Shown here: piece after piece, positions 8,612 through 16,525 of the stretch
Layout: the number at the start of each line of letters is the position of its first letter
Position numbering within the stretch: the stretch's first letter is position 1
Notes under the pieces: model-generated
What the model was told of the DNA's origin: nothing
Databases searched by the model: none
Seen by the model: the letters and a program-made list of their open reading frames with translations, nothing else
Position numbers and translations under genes: made by a program
DNA from: Thalassobaculum_A sp040219215
Lineage (GTDB): Bacteria; Pseudomonadota; Alphaproteobacteria; Thalassobaculales; Thalassobaculaceae
DNA: 64,000 nucleotides
Assembly (NCBI RefSeq): GCF_040219215.1
Contig: NZ_JAVJSX010000024.1
Coordinates: 83,109 to 147,108 of the forward strand
Reading direction: 5' to 3'

Positions 8612-9607
8612 ATGAACATGATGGTCAGCAGAACAATGCGTGGTCTGGCACTCGCTGCGGGCGTCACCGCGATGCTGGCTACGGCCGGTCCTGCCGCCGC
8701 CGCAGGCAAAGTGCGTGTCGCCCTCGGCGACGTACTCTCGGTGGAGACGCTGGCCGTCGCGATTGCGCTGGAACGAGCCAAGGACCGCGGCGTCGACTAC
8801 GAGATGACCGCCTTCGCCAAGGAGGAACTGGCGATTCAGTCGATCGTCAACGGCCAGATGGACATCGGGATCGGCACGCCATACTCGGTCATCCAGAAGT
8901 CCAAGGTGCCGCTGAAGATTGTCTTTCAGATGTCGCGACTGGTGTTCTTTCCGGTCGTCAGCAACAAGTACCCGGACTGGAAGTCACTGAACGGACAGCC
9001 TTTTACCTTCCACGCCCGCGGCACCGGAACCGAGGCCATCGGCAACATCATCGCGAAGCGGGAAGGCATCCAGTTTGGCGATCGCAGCTACGTCCCGGGG
9101 TCGGAGAACCGGATCATCGCCATGATGAACGGCCAGATCGACGCAACCATCGTCGACCTCGCCAACAAGAACCTGCTGATGTCCAAGGCGTCCGACCGGT
9201 TCCACGTGCTGCCCGGCCTCGACGATCCGGCCAGCGACGAGCTGATCTTCGCGAGTGCCGGCTGGCTGAAGGACAACCAGCAGGCCGCCGACATCATCGT
9301 AGAGGAACTGCTGCGACTGTGGCGGGACATGAAGTCCAATCCCGCCATTGTCGAAGAGGAACGCGCCAAGCGCGGCCTGCTCAGCGACCAGCCGAAGGAG
9401 ATCCTTGCCGAGGTTGTCCCGTTCTACACTGAAGGAGCCAAGGAAGGCCTGTTCGATCCGAAAGGCGGCGGCGCCAAGGCGGCCAAGGCCGACTTCGACT
9501 TCTACACCGAGGCTGGCCAGATGCAGGGACCGGCATCGAGCCTGAAGGTCGGGGACTACTGGGACCTGGGTCCTCTGGAAAGAGCGGCGAAGAAGCTTGG
9601 CGGGTGA
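8612..9607 (+). CDS. ABC transporter substrate-binding protein (NMT1/SsuA/TauA-like)
   Basis: Periplasmic binding protein of 331 residues for a small organic solute. It has a Sec signal peptide with cleavage expected after GPAAAA, before GKVRVAL. The fold type is that of nitrate/sulfonate/pyrimidine-precursor binding proteins: early strand VRVALGDVLSVETLAVAIAL, hinge NGQMDIGIGTPYSVIQ, then a second lobe with FTFHARGTGTEAIGNI. It is the first gene of a coupled operon (GTGA overlap with the permease). Ligand unknown; the fumarylpyruvate-hydrolase-like gene at the end of the operon hints at an aromatic or keto-acid substrate. Confidence 0.85.
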   Translation: MNMMVSRTMRGLALAAGVTAMLATAGPAAAAGKVRVALGDVLSVETLAVAIALERAKDRGVDYEMTAFAKEELAIQSIVNGQMDIGIGTPYSVIQKSKVPLKIVFQMSRLVFFPVVSNKYPDWKSLNGQPFTFHARGTGTEAIGNIIAKREGIQFGDRSYVPGSENRIIAMMNGQIDATIVDLANKNLLMSKASDRFHVLPGLDDPASDELIFASAGWLKDNQQAADIIVEELLRLWRDMKSNPAIVEEERAKRGLLSDQPKEILAEVVPFYTEGAKEGLFDPKGGGAKAAKADFDFYTEAGQMQGPASSLKVGDYWDLGPLERAAKKLGG

Positions 9608-10449
9608 CCGGACCGCACACCTCCGGCCCGGCGACTTCACCCACCGCCGGGCCTCCTTTGCTTCTCCGACAACGGGCCCCGATCATCGTGAACGCGATCC
9701 TTACCCACGCCATTAGCCTCCGGCTGCTCTCGGTGATCGTCGTCTGTGGCGCCTGGGAGTACGGCGGGCGGGTGCCGATCAGCCCGGCGTTTCCGACCTT
9801 CGGGGAAACCATGGCCGCCCTGGGCGGTCTGCTGGCCGACGGATCGTTGCAGCAGGCGTTCCTGATCACCCTGCAACCGCTCGCCCTCGGCCTGTTGATC
9901 TCCGTGGTCGTCGGGATCGCGCTGGGTGTCACCATGGGGTTGAGCCAGCCCGCCGAGTGGCTCGGCTCGCCGCTGTTCATCATCGCCCAGTCGGCCCCCC
10001 TGGCGGCGCTGATCCCGATCCTGACCTTCGCCTACGGCATCGGCCTGACCTCGAAGGTTCTGACGGTGTGCATCATGGCAATGCCGGTGATCGTACTGAA
10101 CTCGCTGAACGCGGTACGCCACACCCCAGCCAACCTGCTGGAGATGTGCCACGCCTTCCTCGGCAACCGAGCCCAGGTGATCTGGAAGATCATTCTGCCG
10201 GCTGCTGCACCGGTGATCTTTGCCGGGCTGCGCCTCGGCTGCGCCGCCGGCTTTATCGGCGTCATCCTGGCCGAGCTGCTGATCACCCCGACCGGGATCG
10301 GCGACATCATCACCTACAACCAATCGATCGCGGACTACCCGAAGATGTACGCCGCGATCTTCTCGATCATCGTGTTCTCGGTGCTGTTCATCGAACTGGT
10401 CGAACGGATGGAGATCACCTTGTTCCGACCGGAGAAACGCGCCGTATGA
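9604..10449 (+). CDS. ABC transporter permease (SsuC/TauC type), first of two
   Basis: Inner-membrane permease of 281 residues with about six helices. It starts with GTG overlapping the previous stop (GTGA). The cytoplasmic coupling (EAA) loop is around LLEMCHAFLGNRAQVIWK, followed by LPAAAPVIFAGLRLG, as in the BPD_transp_1 family. A proline-rich, 25-residue N-terminal extension precedes the first membrane segment. Its stop overlaps the ATPase start (ATGA). A second, different permease gene follows the ATPase, so the channel is probably a heterodimer. Confidence 0.88.
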   Translation: MTGPHTSGPATSPTAGPPLLLRQRAPIIVNAILTHAISLRLLSVIVVCGAWEYGGRVPISPAFPTFGETMAALGGLLADGSLQQAFLITLQPLALGLLISVVVGIALGVTMGLSQPAEWLGSPLFIIAQSAPLAALIPILTFAYGIGLTSKVLTVCIMAMPVIVLNSLNAVRHTPANLLEMCHAFLGNRAQVIWKIILPAAAPVIFAGLRLGCAAGFIGVILAELLITPTGIGDIITYNQSIADYPKMYAAIFSIIVFSVLFIELVERMEITLFRPEKRAV

Positions 10450-11246
10450 CCGCCGTCGCCAAACCAACCTTCGCCGCCCAGCCGGCGCCTCCCACCGCCG
10501 TCCGGATTCGAGAGGTCACCAAGATCTATCCCGGCGGGGTCGAGGCACTCTCCGGAATCGATCTGGACATCCCGGAGGGGCGCCTGACGACCCTGCTCGG
10601 GCCATCGGGTTGCGGCAAGACCACGCTGCTGAAGATCATCGCCGGCCTGCTGCCGGCCACCAGCGGAACCGTGGAGGTGGACGGTGCGCTGGTCACCGGA
10701 CCCGGCCCGGAGCGGGCCTTCGTATTCCAGGATTTCGCGCTGATGCCGTGGGCCACGGTGATGCGCAACGTCGCCTTCGGTCTCGAACTGCGCGGCGTTG
10801 CCAAGTCCGAGCGCGAGGCGGTGGCGGAGAAGTACATCGCCGCGGTCGGCCTGAAGGGCTTCGAGACCGCCTACCCGCACGCCCTGTCCGGCGGCATGCG
10901 CCAGAGGGTCGGGCTGGCCAGGGCGCTGGCCGTGGACGCCAAGGTCCTCCTCATGGACGAACCGTTCTCGGCTGTCGACGAGCAAACCCGTCGCAAGTTC
11001 CAGGAGGACATGCTGGATCTGGTGGCTCGCGAGCGGAAGACCTTCGTGTTCGTCACCCACTCGATCGAGGAGGCGGTCTACCTCTCGGACCGTATCGTTC
11101 TGCTGGCGCGTCGGCCGAGCCGGGTAACCACGATCGTGGAACCGGACATTCCTCGCGGCGCCGACGCGGACAGCATCCGCCGCGACCCGGTCTATCTCGA
11201 CACGGTCGAGGAGATCTGGCGAGGCCTGAAGCAGTACCTGGATTGA
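10446..11246 (+). CDS. ABC transporter ATP-binding protein (SsuB/TauB type)
   Basis: Cytoplasmic ATPase of 266 residues. All motifs are intact: Walker A GPSGCGKTT, Q-loop VFQDFALMPW, signature LSGGMRQRVGLARAL, Walker B VLLMDEPFSAVD and H-loop FVTHSIEEAVYLSDR. The frame is open to 9957, but the ATG at 10446 overlaps the permease stop (ATGA), so that is the start. It energises the importer formed with the two neighbouring permeases. Confidence 0.93.
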   Translation: MTAVAKPTFAAQPAPPTAVRIREVTKIYPGGVEALSGIDLDIPEGRLTTLLGPSGCGKTTLLKIIAGLLPATSGTVEVDGALVTGPGPERAFVFQDFALMPWATVMRNVAFGLELRGVAKSEREAVAEKYIAAVGLKGFETAYPHALSGGMRQRVGLARALAVDAKVLLMDEPFSAVDEQTRRKFQEDMLDLVARERKTFVFVTHSIEEAVYLSDRIVLLARRPSRVTTIVEPDIPRGADADSIRRDPVYLDTVEEIWRGLKQYLD

Positions 11247-11253
11247 GGAAGAG

Positions 11254-12009
11254 ATGATCATCGCCGGCTACCGCATCCCGCTGTTCGCCTCGCTGCTGGT
11301 CTGGGGGTTGATCTGGGAGCTGTTCGGCCAGTTGGGTGCGACCCTGGTGGTTCCGCCGCTGTCCGCCGTTCTGGATCGCATGGTCGAGATCGTCCCGACC
11401 AAGGTGTTTGCCAGCGCGTTGTGGATCACCGGCAAGGCGTTCTTTGCAGGCGTGCTGATCGCCGTGCTGGTGGGAGTGCCGCTCGGCGTGTGCATGGGAC
11501 GCTCGGTGATCATGGACCGGCTGCTGCTGCCCTGGGTGAACCTGTTCCTTTCGGCACCGCTGACCGCGCTGGTCCCGGTGATCATGGTGCTGTTCGGGTT
11601 CGGGCAGACCACCATCATTCTCACGGTGGTGCTGTTCGCCATCTGGATCATCGTGCTCGATGCCCGCGCCGGAGTACGGGCGATCTCGCCGTCGCTGGTG
11701 GAAATGGCACACAGCTTTGGTGCGACGCGATGGCAGGCGTTCCGGCACATCTACATGTGGGCGGCACTGCCGGAGATCCTGTCGGGGGTTCGCCTCGGCA
11801 TGATCCGCGCGGTCAAGGGAGTGGTGATCGGCCAGCTTCTGGTGTCGATCGTCGGATTTGGGCGGCTGTTCGAATTGTACTCGTCGCGGTTCCTGATGGA
11901 GCATTTCTGGGCGCTGCTGTTCGTCCTCTTCGCCTTTGCCTTTGCGATCAACGAAGGCCTCGCGTGGCTTGAGCGCAAGGTCGAGTACTACGCCGCGTCG
12001 CGCGGCTGA
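11254..12009 (+). CDS. ABC transporter permease, second, distinct from the first
   Basis: Inner-membrane permease of 251 residues with about six helices. The coupling loop is SLVEMAHSFGATRWQAFRHIYMW and the segment LPEILSGVRLGMIRAVKG follows. It is clearly a different sequence from the permease at 9604, not a recent duplicate. It starts seven bases after the ATPase stop with GAGGAAGAG just upstream. Transporters of the nitrate/taurine class usually encode one permease that dimerises; a separate second permease here suggests a heterodimeric channel. Confidence 0.88.
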   Translation: MIIAGYRIPLFASLLVWGLIWELFGQLGATLVVPPLSAVLDRMVEIVPTKVFASALWITGKAFFAGVLIAVLVGVPLGVCMGRSVIMDRLLLPWVNLFLSAPLTALVPVIMVLFGFGQTTIILTVVLFAIWIIVLDARAGVRAISPSLVEMAHSFGATRWQAFRHIYMWAALPEILSGVRLGMIRAVKGVVIGQLLVSIVGFGRLFELYSSRFLMEHFWALLFVLFAFAFAINEGLAWLERKVEYYAASRG

Positions 12010-12033
12010 TCCCCCACCTGGAGACAACCGTCC

Positions 12034-12720
12034 ATGACCACCGTTTTTCCCGCCGCCGCGCCCGCGACCCTTGCCGTTCGAGGCAGTGGCGTCGTCTTTC
12101 CGGTGCACCGCATCTACTGCGTCGGCCGCAACTACGCAGCCCACACCATCGAGATGGGCGGCGACCCGGATCGCGAGGATCCCTTCTTCTTCCAGAAGAA
12201 CCCCGACAACCTGGTGCTTGGTGGTGCCGACTTCCCCTATCCGCCGAAGTCGAGCGACGTGCACCACGAAATCGAAATGGTGGTGGCGCTGCACAAGGGC
12301 GGCAGCGACATTCCGCTGAAGGCGGCCATGGACTGCGTCTACGGCTACGCCGTCGGTTTGGACATGACACGGCGCGATCTGCAGGGTGCCTGCAAGCAGG
12401 CCGGCCGGCCGTGGGAGATCGGCAAGGCGTTCGAACACTCCGCTCCGTGCAGCGACCTGGCCCCCGCCTCCGAGATCGGCCATCCGGCAAACGGCGCGAT
12501 CTGGTTGAAGGTCAACGGCGAAACCCGACAGACCGGTGACCTGAACCAGATGATCTGGAAGGTGCCGGAAATGATCTCCTATCTGTCGGGCCTGTTCGAA
12601 CTGCGGCCTGGCGACCTCATCATGTCCGGCACCCCGTCCGGGGTCGGACCGGTGCAGCGCGGCGATGTTCTGCACGGGCATGTCGACGGTGTCGGTGACC
12701 TGCATACAAAAGTAGTCTGA
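12034..12720 (+). CDS. Fumarylacetoacetate hydrolase family protein, fumarylpyruvate hydrolase-like
   Basis: C-C bond hydrolase of 228 residues, close in layout to fumarylpyruvate hydrolases of gentisate degradation (NagK type). Hallmarks are YCVGRNYAAHTIEMG near residue 30, the metal-binding glutamates in HHEIEMVVAL, the aspartate in GLDMTRRDLQ, and MSGTPSGVGP near the C-terminus. It lies 24 bases after the second permease and is probably co-transcribed with the transporter. Such an enzyme would cleave an acylpyruvate, so the imported compound may feed a meta- or gentisate-type pathway encoded elsewhere. Oxaloacetate decarboxylase activity is an alternative for this family. Confidence 0.85.
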   Translation: MTTVFPAAAPATLAVRGSGVVFPVHRIYCVGRNYAAHTIEMGGDPDREDPFFFQKNPDNLVLGGADFPYPPKSSDVHHEIEMVVALHKGGSDIPLKAAMDCVYGYAVGLDMTRRDLQGACKQAGRPWEIGKAFEHSAPCSDLAPASEIGHPANGAIWLKVNGETRQTGDLNQMIWKVPEMISYLSGLFELRPGDLIMSGTPSGVGPVQRGDVLHGHVDGVGDLHTKVV

Positions 12721-12781
12721 CCCGGCTGACGTCAGTTCACCGTTGTTTTTGACACCGTCGGGGACCGGCAGAGCCCACCGG

Positions 12782-12796
12782 TTAAGGATGCGTTAA
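12782..12796. promoter_or_regulatory. CtrA-type box (TTAA-N7-TTAA) upstream of PAS_5 gene
   Basis: TTAA (12782-12785), seven bases, TTAA (12793-12796): an exact match to the CtrA half-site arrangement. It sits 85 bases upstream of the PAS_5 start at 12881, a good place to overlap a promoter -35 region. Two further exact matches occur in the window, both upstream of signalling genes. Confidence 0.6.
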
Positions 12797-12880
12797 GCTC
12801 AATCGGTCAGGTTGGCGCGAACACCGTGCGTTCGACGCGGCGAACCAATTCATGTGCGCGCCGCAGCGAGGGTGCTTGGA

Positions 12881-13534
12881 ATGGCTGTCTGGTCCTGGAC
12901 CGCTGAGTATCTGTCGATGGACGGGTTGACCAACCCGGACTTCCGGGCGTTAGCCGACCACTGGAAGGCGACGAGCCGGGCGATCGACGGCGAAGTTCCG
13001 GAAGCGGACTCGATCGACATTCACGCATTCGAGACGATCTTCCCGCATCTGGCACTGGTCGACGCCGCCGACATCAAGCACCCCAAATACATCGCCGTCG
13101 GATCGGCATTGGTGAAGCTGCTGGGCTCAGACCCGACCAACAAGCCGTTGGAACGAGTCTACCGGGCCGACGTGTTCCAGGAGATCCAGAAATGCTTCGA
13201 ACGGTCGATCACCGAGAAGCGCCCGCTGATGTTCCGCCGCGAATTCCAGCTGATGGGCCGCAGCCTCGGATATGATCGCCTGGTCCTGCCCCTGACCCTG
13301 CACGGGGCGGTGAATCGCTTGCTGGTGGCGATCTATCCGCTCGACGGATCGCTGAAGCGGGCCTCGCAGTGGCTGAGCTATCTGCGCGCCACCGAAGACC
13401 GGTCGGACCGCGAGTCCGCGTTTGCCGGACTGTGGGCCACCGACGTGGGTGCCACCGCCACGCCGATGCACGACAGCCGGCTGTCGATCTTCGACGATAC
13501 CTACGAGCGTACCGACCGCGACCAGGACCGGTAG
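12881..13534 (+). CDS. Stand-alone PAS_5-type domain protein
   Basis: Cytoplasmic protein of about 217 residues with a single PAS-like domain of the alphaproteobacterial PAS_5 type and no attached kinase, cyclase or DNA-binding domain. Family-like segments are the leading helix (NPDFRALADHWKATSRAIDG), the early strand (ETIFPHLALVDAADIKHPKYI), the VYRADVFQEIQKCFERS helix and the strand GYDRLVLPLTLHGAVNRLLV. The frame is open to a TTG at 12812; I prefer the ATG at 12881, which has GAGGG eight bases upstream. A CtrA-type box lies 85 bases upstream. It is one of three such proteins in the window (with 29343 and 35644). Function unknown. Confidence 0.8.
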   Translation: MAVWSWTAEYLSMDGLTNPDFRALADHWKATSRAIDGEVPEADSIDIHAFETIFPHLALVDAADIKHPKYIAVGSALVKLLGSDPTNKPLERVYRADVFQEIQKCFERSITEKRPLMFRREFQLMGRSLGYDRLVLPLTLHGAVNRLLVAIYPLDGSLKRASQWLSYLRATEDRSDRESAFAGLWATDVGATATPMHDSRLSIFDDTYERTDRDQDR

Positions 13535-13556
13535 CGACTACGCCCCGGACGGCCGC

Positions 13557-14069
13557 CTACCGACCCCTCGATCGCCGAACTTCATCATAGGCTTCGGTCA
13601 GCCGCGCGAGCACGGACGACGCGTGCTGCCCGTTGGCGCCACCGACCGGGTCCTCGACGTGGATGACGCGAAGCTCGTCCATGAAGGCATTCCACATCGG
13701 CTCCCCGCCCTGCTCCAGCAGTTGCGCCCTGATGCTGAGTTCCTCGGTGACCGGCAGGTGCCGGCGTCCCCACGCGCCGATGGCCGCAAGAACCGGTACC
13801 AGTTGGATCGCCGGTTCGGTCAGGCTGTAGATGGCCTTCTGGCTGTGGCTGGGGTCATCGCGCTTGCTGATCAAGCCAAGTGATACCAGGCGCTTGAGCC
13901 GGGCGGCCAGGATATTGGAGGCGATCCCCTCGTGCGAACGCGTCAGAAGTTCGCGGAAGTGGCGCCGGTTCCCGAACATCATGTCGCGGATCACCACCAG
14001 GCTCCACCGGTCGCCCAACACCTCCATCGTCAGATTGATCGGGCATCCCGACCGCCGCTCGATCTTCAC
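13557..14069 (-). CDS. HxlR family transcriptional regulator
   Basis: Winged-helix regulator of 170 residues. The N-terminus has the classic RRSGCPINLTMEVLGDRWSL with the conserved cysteine, followed by VIRDMMFGNRRHFRELL and SNILAARLKRLVSLGLI. It begins with GTG at 14069, chosen because GAGGGGAG lies just upstream and homologues start here; a nearby ATG is in another frame. It is divergent from the RibD-like reductase gene, and the shared gap holds two inverted repeats. It probably represses that gene and itself. Confidence 0.9.
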   Translation of the reverse strand: MKIERRSGCPINLTMEVLGDRWSLVVIRDMMFGNRRHFRELLTRSHEGIASNILAARLKRLVSLGLISKRDDPSHSQKAIYSLTEPAIQLVPVLAAIGAWGRRHLPVTEELSIRAQLLEQGGEPMWNAFMDELRVIHVEDPVGGANGQHASSVLARLTEAYDEVRRSRGR

Positions 14070-14087
14070 GCATCAGCTCCCCTCAAA

Positions 14088-14143
14088 AACCGATTGCAAA
14101 ATAGGATCGGTTATGCGATTCCACAACCAGTTGCAATATGCAA
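14088..14143. promoter_or_regulatory. Two inverted repeats between HxlR and RibD-like reductase genes
   Basis: AACCGAT (14088-14094) and ATCGGTT (14106-14112) form a perfect 7-bp repeat around 11 bases. TTGCA (14131-14135) and TGCAA (14139-14143) form a second repeat around three bases, ending 15 bases before the reductase start. Both are plausible HxlR operators in this divergent promoter. Confidence 0.5.
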
Positions 14144-14158
14144 TCACATTTGGAGAAG

Positions 14159-14812
14159 ATGGCTGTGACCAAGGTTCGTGTTTCCTGTTTCACCCTGTCG
14201 ATTGACGGCTTCGGCGCCGGCCCTCGGCAGAGCCTCGACAATCCGCTCGGGGCGGGGGGCGAAGCCCTCCACGAATGGATGTTTCCAACCCGGTTCTTTC
14301 AGCACACCCTGCTGGGAAGCGATCAGGGTACGACCGGTATCGACAACGAATTTGCCGACCGCGGGATGGCGAACCTCGGCGCCTGGATCATGGGCCGGAA
14401 CATGTTCGGACCGGTGAGGGGCGAATGGCCCGACGGCACGTGGAAAGGCTGGTGGGGCGACAACCCGCCCTACCACACCGATGTCTTCGTCCTCACCAAC
14501 CATGAACGTCCGCCGCTGGCCATGGAGGGCGGCACCGTGTTTCATTTCGTGACCGACGGAATCCACGCTGCGCTTGAACGGGCGAAAGCCTCGGCAGGTG
14601 ACCGGGACATCCGGATCGGCGGCGGCGTCAGCACGATCAGACAGTACCTGGAAGCCGGCCTTGTCGACGAGATGCACCTGGCGATCAGCCCCGTACTTCT
14701 GGGCACCGGCGAGCACCTGCTCGGGGCGATCGACCTTCCGGCACTCGGCTTCGACCGCGTCGACTACACGCCGACGCCGGCGGCGGCCCACTACGTCCTC
14801 AGAAAGCAATAA
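14159..14812 (+). CDS. Dihydrofolate reductase / RibD C-terminal domain family protein
   Basis: Cytoplasmic NADPH-dependent reductase-like protein of about 217 residues. The RibD_C fold begins with VRVSCFTLSIDGFGAGP and continues with ANLGAWIMGRNMFGP, VFVLTNHERPPLAMEGGT, the nucleotide-binding DIRIGGGVSTIRQYL and DEMHLAISPVLLGTGEHLL. These small relatives of the riboflavin enzyme often sit beside HxlR or MarR regulators, as here; their physiological substrates are mostly unknown. Start is uncertain: the ATG at 14159 has GGAG only three bases upstream, a GTG at 14165 has better spacing, and an in-frame ATG at 14138 lies inside the operator. Confidence 0.85.
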   Translation: MAVTKVRVSCFTLSIDGFGAGPRQSLDNPLGAGGEALHEWMFPTRFFQHTLLGSDQGTTGIDNEFADRGMANLGAWIMGRNMFGPVRGEWPDGTWKGWWGDNPPYHTDVFVLTNHERPPLAMEGGTVFHFVTDGIHAALERAKASAGDRDIRIGGGVSTIRQYLEAGLVDEMHLAISPVLLGTGEHLLGAIDLPALGFDRVDYTPTPAAAHYVLRKQ

Positions 14813-14852
14813 AGACGGGGCAGTAGGCACGAAACAGCAGGGATGAGGCGAT

Positions 14853-14878
14853 GCGGCGGACAACATCCTGTCCGCCGC
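14853..14878. terminator. Strong hairpin between convergent genes
   Basis: GCGGCGGACA (14853-14862) and TGTCCGCCGC (14869-14878) form a perfect 10-bp stem with a 6-base loop. It is 40 bases after the reductase stop and lies between convergent transcription units. There is no clear T-tract, so it may be a bidirectional attenuating hairpin rather than a classic intrinsic terminator. Confidence 0.55.
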
Positions 14879-14936
14879 CTGCGCATCCCGGCAGCACCGC
14901 GAGCAGCGCGTGCCGAGCGCCTGATATGCGCCGCTC

Positions 14937-15007
14937 AACCGGATCCAACTCATGGTACCGGCCTCGTTGCGATCCTTTGGGGATATGGTCGAGCCTGTTG
15001 AGCGCCG
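14937..15007 (-). pseudogene. Decayed 3' end of a third DUF899 gene
   Basis: About 70 bases closely match the 3' end of the intact DUF899 gene at 15810. In the minus-strand reading, RNEAGTMSWIRL here corresponds to RNEAGTMSWVRL there. The preceding LNRLDHIPKG corresponds to FNWLDLAPKG, but is in another frame because of an indel. No start or upstream body remains. The fragment sits just past the stop of the intact DUF899 gene at 15012, so the locus seems once to have had three copies. Confidence 0.7.
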
Positions 15008-15011
15008 GCCG

Positions 15012-15746
15012 CTAAACCTTGTCTCGATCAGGGTCCGTGACCCCGTCGTCATGCCAGATCCACCATCCGTACGGTGGGCTCTGGGGATAGCCCTCGGGTG
15101 AGTCCTCCCACGACTCTTGGCGACCGAGTGCCGTGATGTCGAGATAGTTCCAGGTGTTCCCCATTTGCTCGTCGCCACGGCCGTTGATGAAGCCGGTGCG
15201 GAACACGCGGTTGCCGTCGCGAATGAACGCGTTCGTGCCGTGCCATTCGTCCACACCGAAGTCGGCATCGAAATCGTCCGTCAGCGTGTACCAGGGGATG
15301 TGTTCCCAGCCCATCTTCGCCTTCAGGCGCCGAAGGTCGTCCTGCGACCCGCGCGAGACAAAGGCGAGGCTGGTGTCGCGGGCGCCCAGATGCGCCGGGT
15401 GCGCGACCTGATCGGCGACCATGGAACAACCGATACAGCCGCGCTCCGGCCAGCGCCCGACACCGGGCTCCATGAAAGCGCGGTAAACGATCAGCTGCCG
15501 ACGGCCACCGAACAGGTCGAGCAGGCTCAGATGGCCTTTCGGCCCTTCAAAGGCATAGTCTTTCTCGACCGCCAGCCAGGGCATCCGCCGGCGTTCGGCG
15601 GCCAGGGCGTCGCGAGACCGCGAATGGGCCTTCTCCTTCACATGCAATTCATCCCATGCGGCCTTCCACTCCTCCGCCGACACAACCGGCGGCGTCCGCA
15701 TTCCGAGCAGTTCGCCTCCTCGGCCATTCTCAGATGACGTGGTCAT
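15012..15746 (-). CDS. DUF899 thioredoxin-fold family protein
   Basis: Cytoplasmic protein of 244 residues in the DUF899 (thioredoxin-like) family; function not established. The usual N-terminal helix is present (SAEEWKAAWDELHVKEKAHS RSRDALAAERRR, in two parts), then AVEKDYAFEGPKGHLSLLDL. The cysteine pair is in ERGCIGCSMVADQV (CxxC), the position of a thioredoxin active site. The segment WNYLDITALGRQ follows near the C-terminus. It is divergent in sequence from the neighbour at 15810 and has its own ribosome site. It ends just before a decayed third copy. Confidence 0.85.
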   Translation of the reverse strand: MTTSSENGRGGELLGMRTPPVVSAEEWKAAWDELHVKEKAHSRSRDALAAERRRMPWLAVEKDYAFEGPKGHLSLLDLFGGRRQLIVYRAFMEPGVGRWPERGCIGCSMVADQVAHPAHLGARDTSLAFVSRGSQDDLRRLKAKMGWEHIPWYTLTDDFDADFGVDEWHGTNAFIRDGNRVFRTGFINGRGDEQMGNTWNYLDITALGRQESWEDSPEGYPQSPPYGWWIWHDDGVTDPDRDKV

Positions 15747-15809
15747 GGTTCTTGATCCTCCAGATGGTGGGTTGGATCCGAGATGTCGCGTGAGCTGTTC
15801 GCTACAGCG

Positions 15810-16523
15810 CTATGCTCGCTGCTTTCCTGCCTGTGGGTACTCGTCGTGCAGTCGGACCCAACTCATGGTGCCGGCCTCGTTGCGGCCCTTGGGGGCAAGG
15901 TCGAGCCAGTTGAACGCCCCCATCGTCAGCTCAGTGCCGCGGTGAAAGGTCGAGTAGCTGTGGAACACGGCATCGCGGTCGCCCTTCACGAAAACGCTGA
16001 TGCCGAACATGTCCTCGCTGCTGCGGATCGGCGTGCCGTAGTTGTAGGTGGCGCGGCCGGCAGCGATGTCTTCAGGCGTGAACGACACGCCGAAGTCGAA
16101 GTTGAAGTCGCTTCCGTGGGACGACACCCACGGAAAGGTCCAGCCCATCCGTTCCCTGACCGCCTCGATCTGCCGTAGCGGCGCGCGCGAGACCGCGGCG
16201 AACGCCAGATCGGCCTGTTCGAAGTGCTGCCGCGCCGCGTCGACATGGTCGACGGTGTATGAGCAGCCCGCGCAGATGTGATCCGAGCCGGGCGTCAGCA
16301 TGAAGTGATAGATGGCGAGTTGGCTGCGGCCGGCGAACAGGTCGCCGAGCGTGCGCTCACCCTGCGGTCCCTCGAACACATAGGGCTTGTCGATCCGGAC
16401 CCACGGCAGTTGCCGCCGTTCGGCGCGCAGGGCGTCGAGTTGGTGGGTCATGACGCGTTCCCTGGCGAGAAGCGCCTTGCGGGCCGCCAGCCACTCCTCG
16501 CGTGAAACTACGGGATGTTCCAT
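15810..16523 (-). CDS. DUF899 thioredoxin-fold family protein, second copy
   Basis: Protein of about 237 residues paralogous to the gene at 15012: same opening pattern (VVSREEWLAARKALLARERV), VRIDKPYVFEGPQGERTLGD, and the CxxC-like site in SDHICAGCSYTVDHVDAA. The C-terminus differs (NWLDLAPKGRNEAGTMSW) and matches the decayed fragment at 14937. The ATG at 16523 has AAGGAG seven bases upstream; the open frame extends further but without support. It starts two bases after the stop of a small membrane-protein gene, so the two are probably co-transcribed. Confidence 0.85.
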   Translation of the reverse strand: MEHPVVSREEWLAARKALLARERVMTHQLDALRAERRQLPWVRIDKPYVFEGPQGERTLGDLFAGRSQLAIYHFMLTPGSDHICAGCSYTVDHVDAARQHFEQADLAFAAVSRAPLRQIEAVRERMGWTFPWVSSHGSDFNFDFGVSFTPEDIAAGRATYNYGTPIRSSEDMFGISVFVKGDRDAVFHSYSTFHRGTELTMGAFNWLDLAPKGRNEAGTMSWVRLHDEYPQAGKQRA

Positions 16524-16525
16524 GG

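Noticed and set aside
11053..12705. A 550-residue minus-strand frame opposite the second permease and FAH-type gene
   Set aside because: High-GC antisense frame of Arg/His/Asp-rich composition with no motif; the plus-strand genes are certain.
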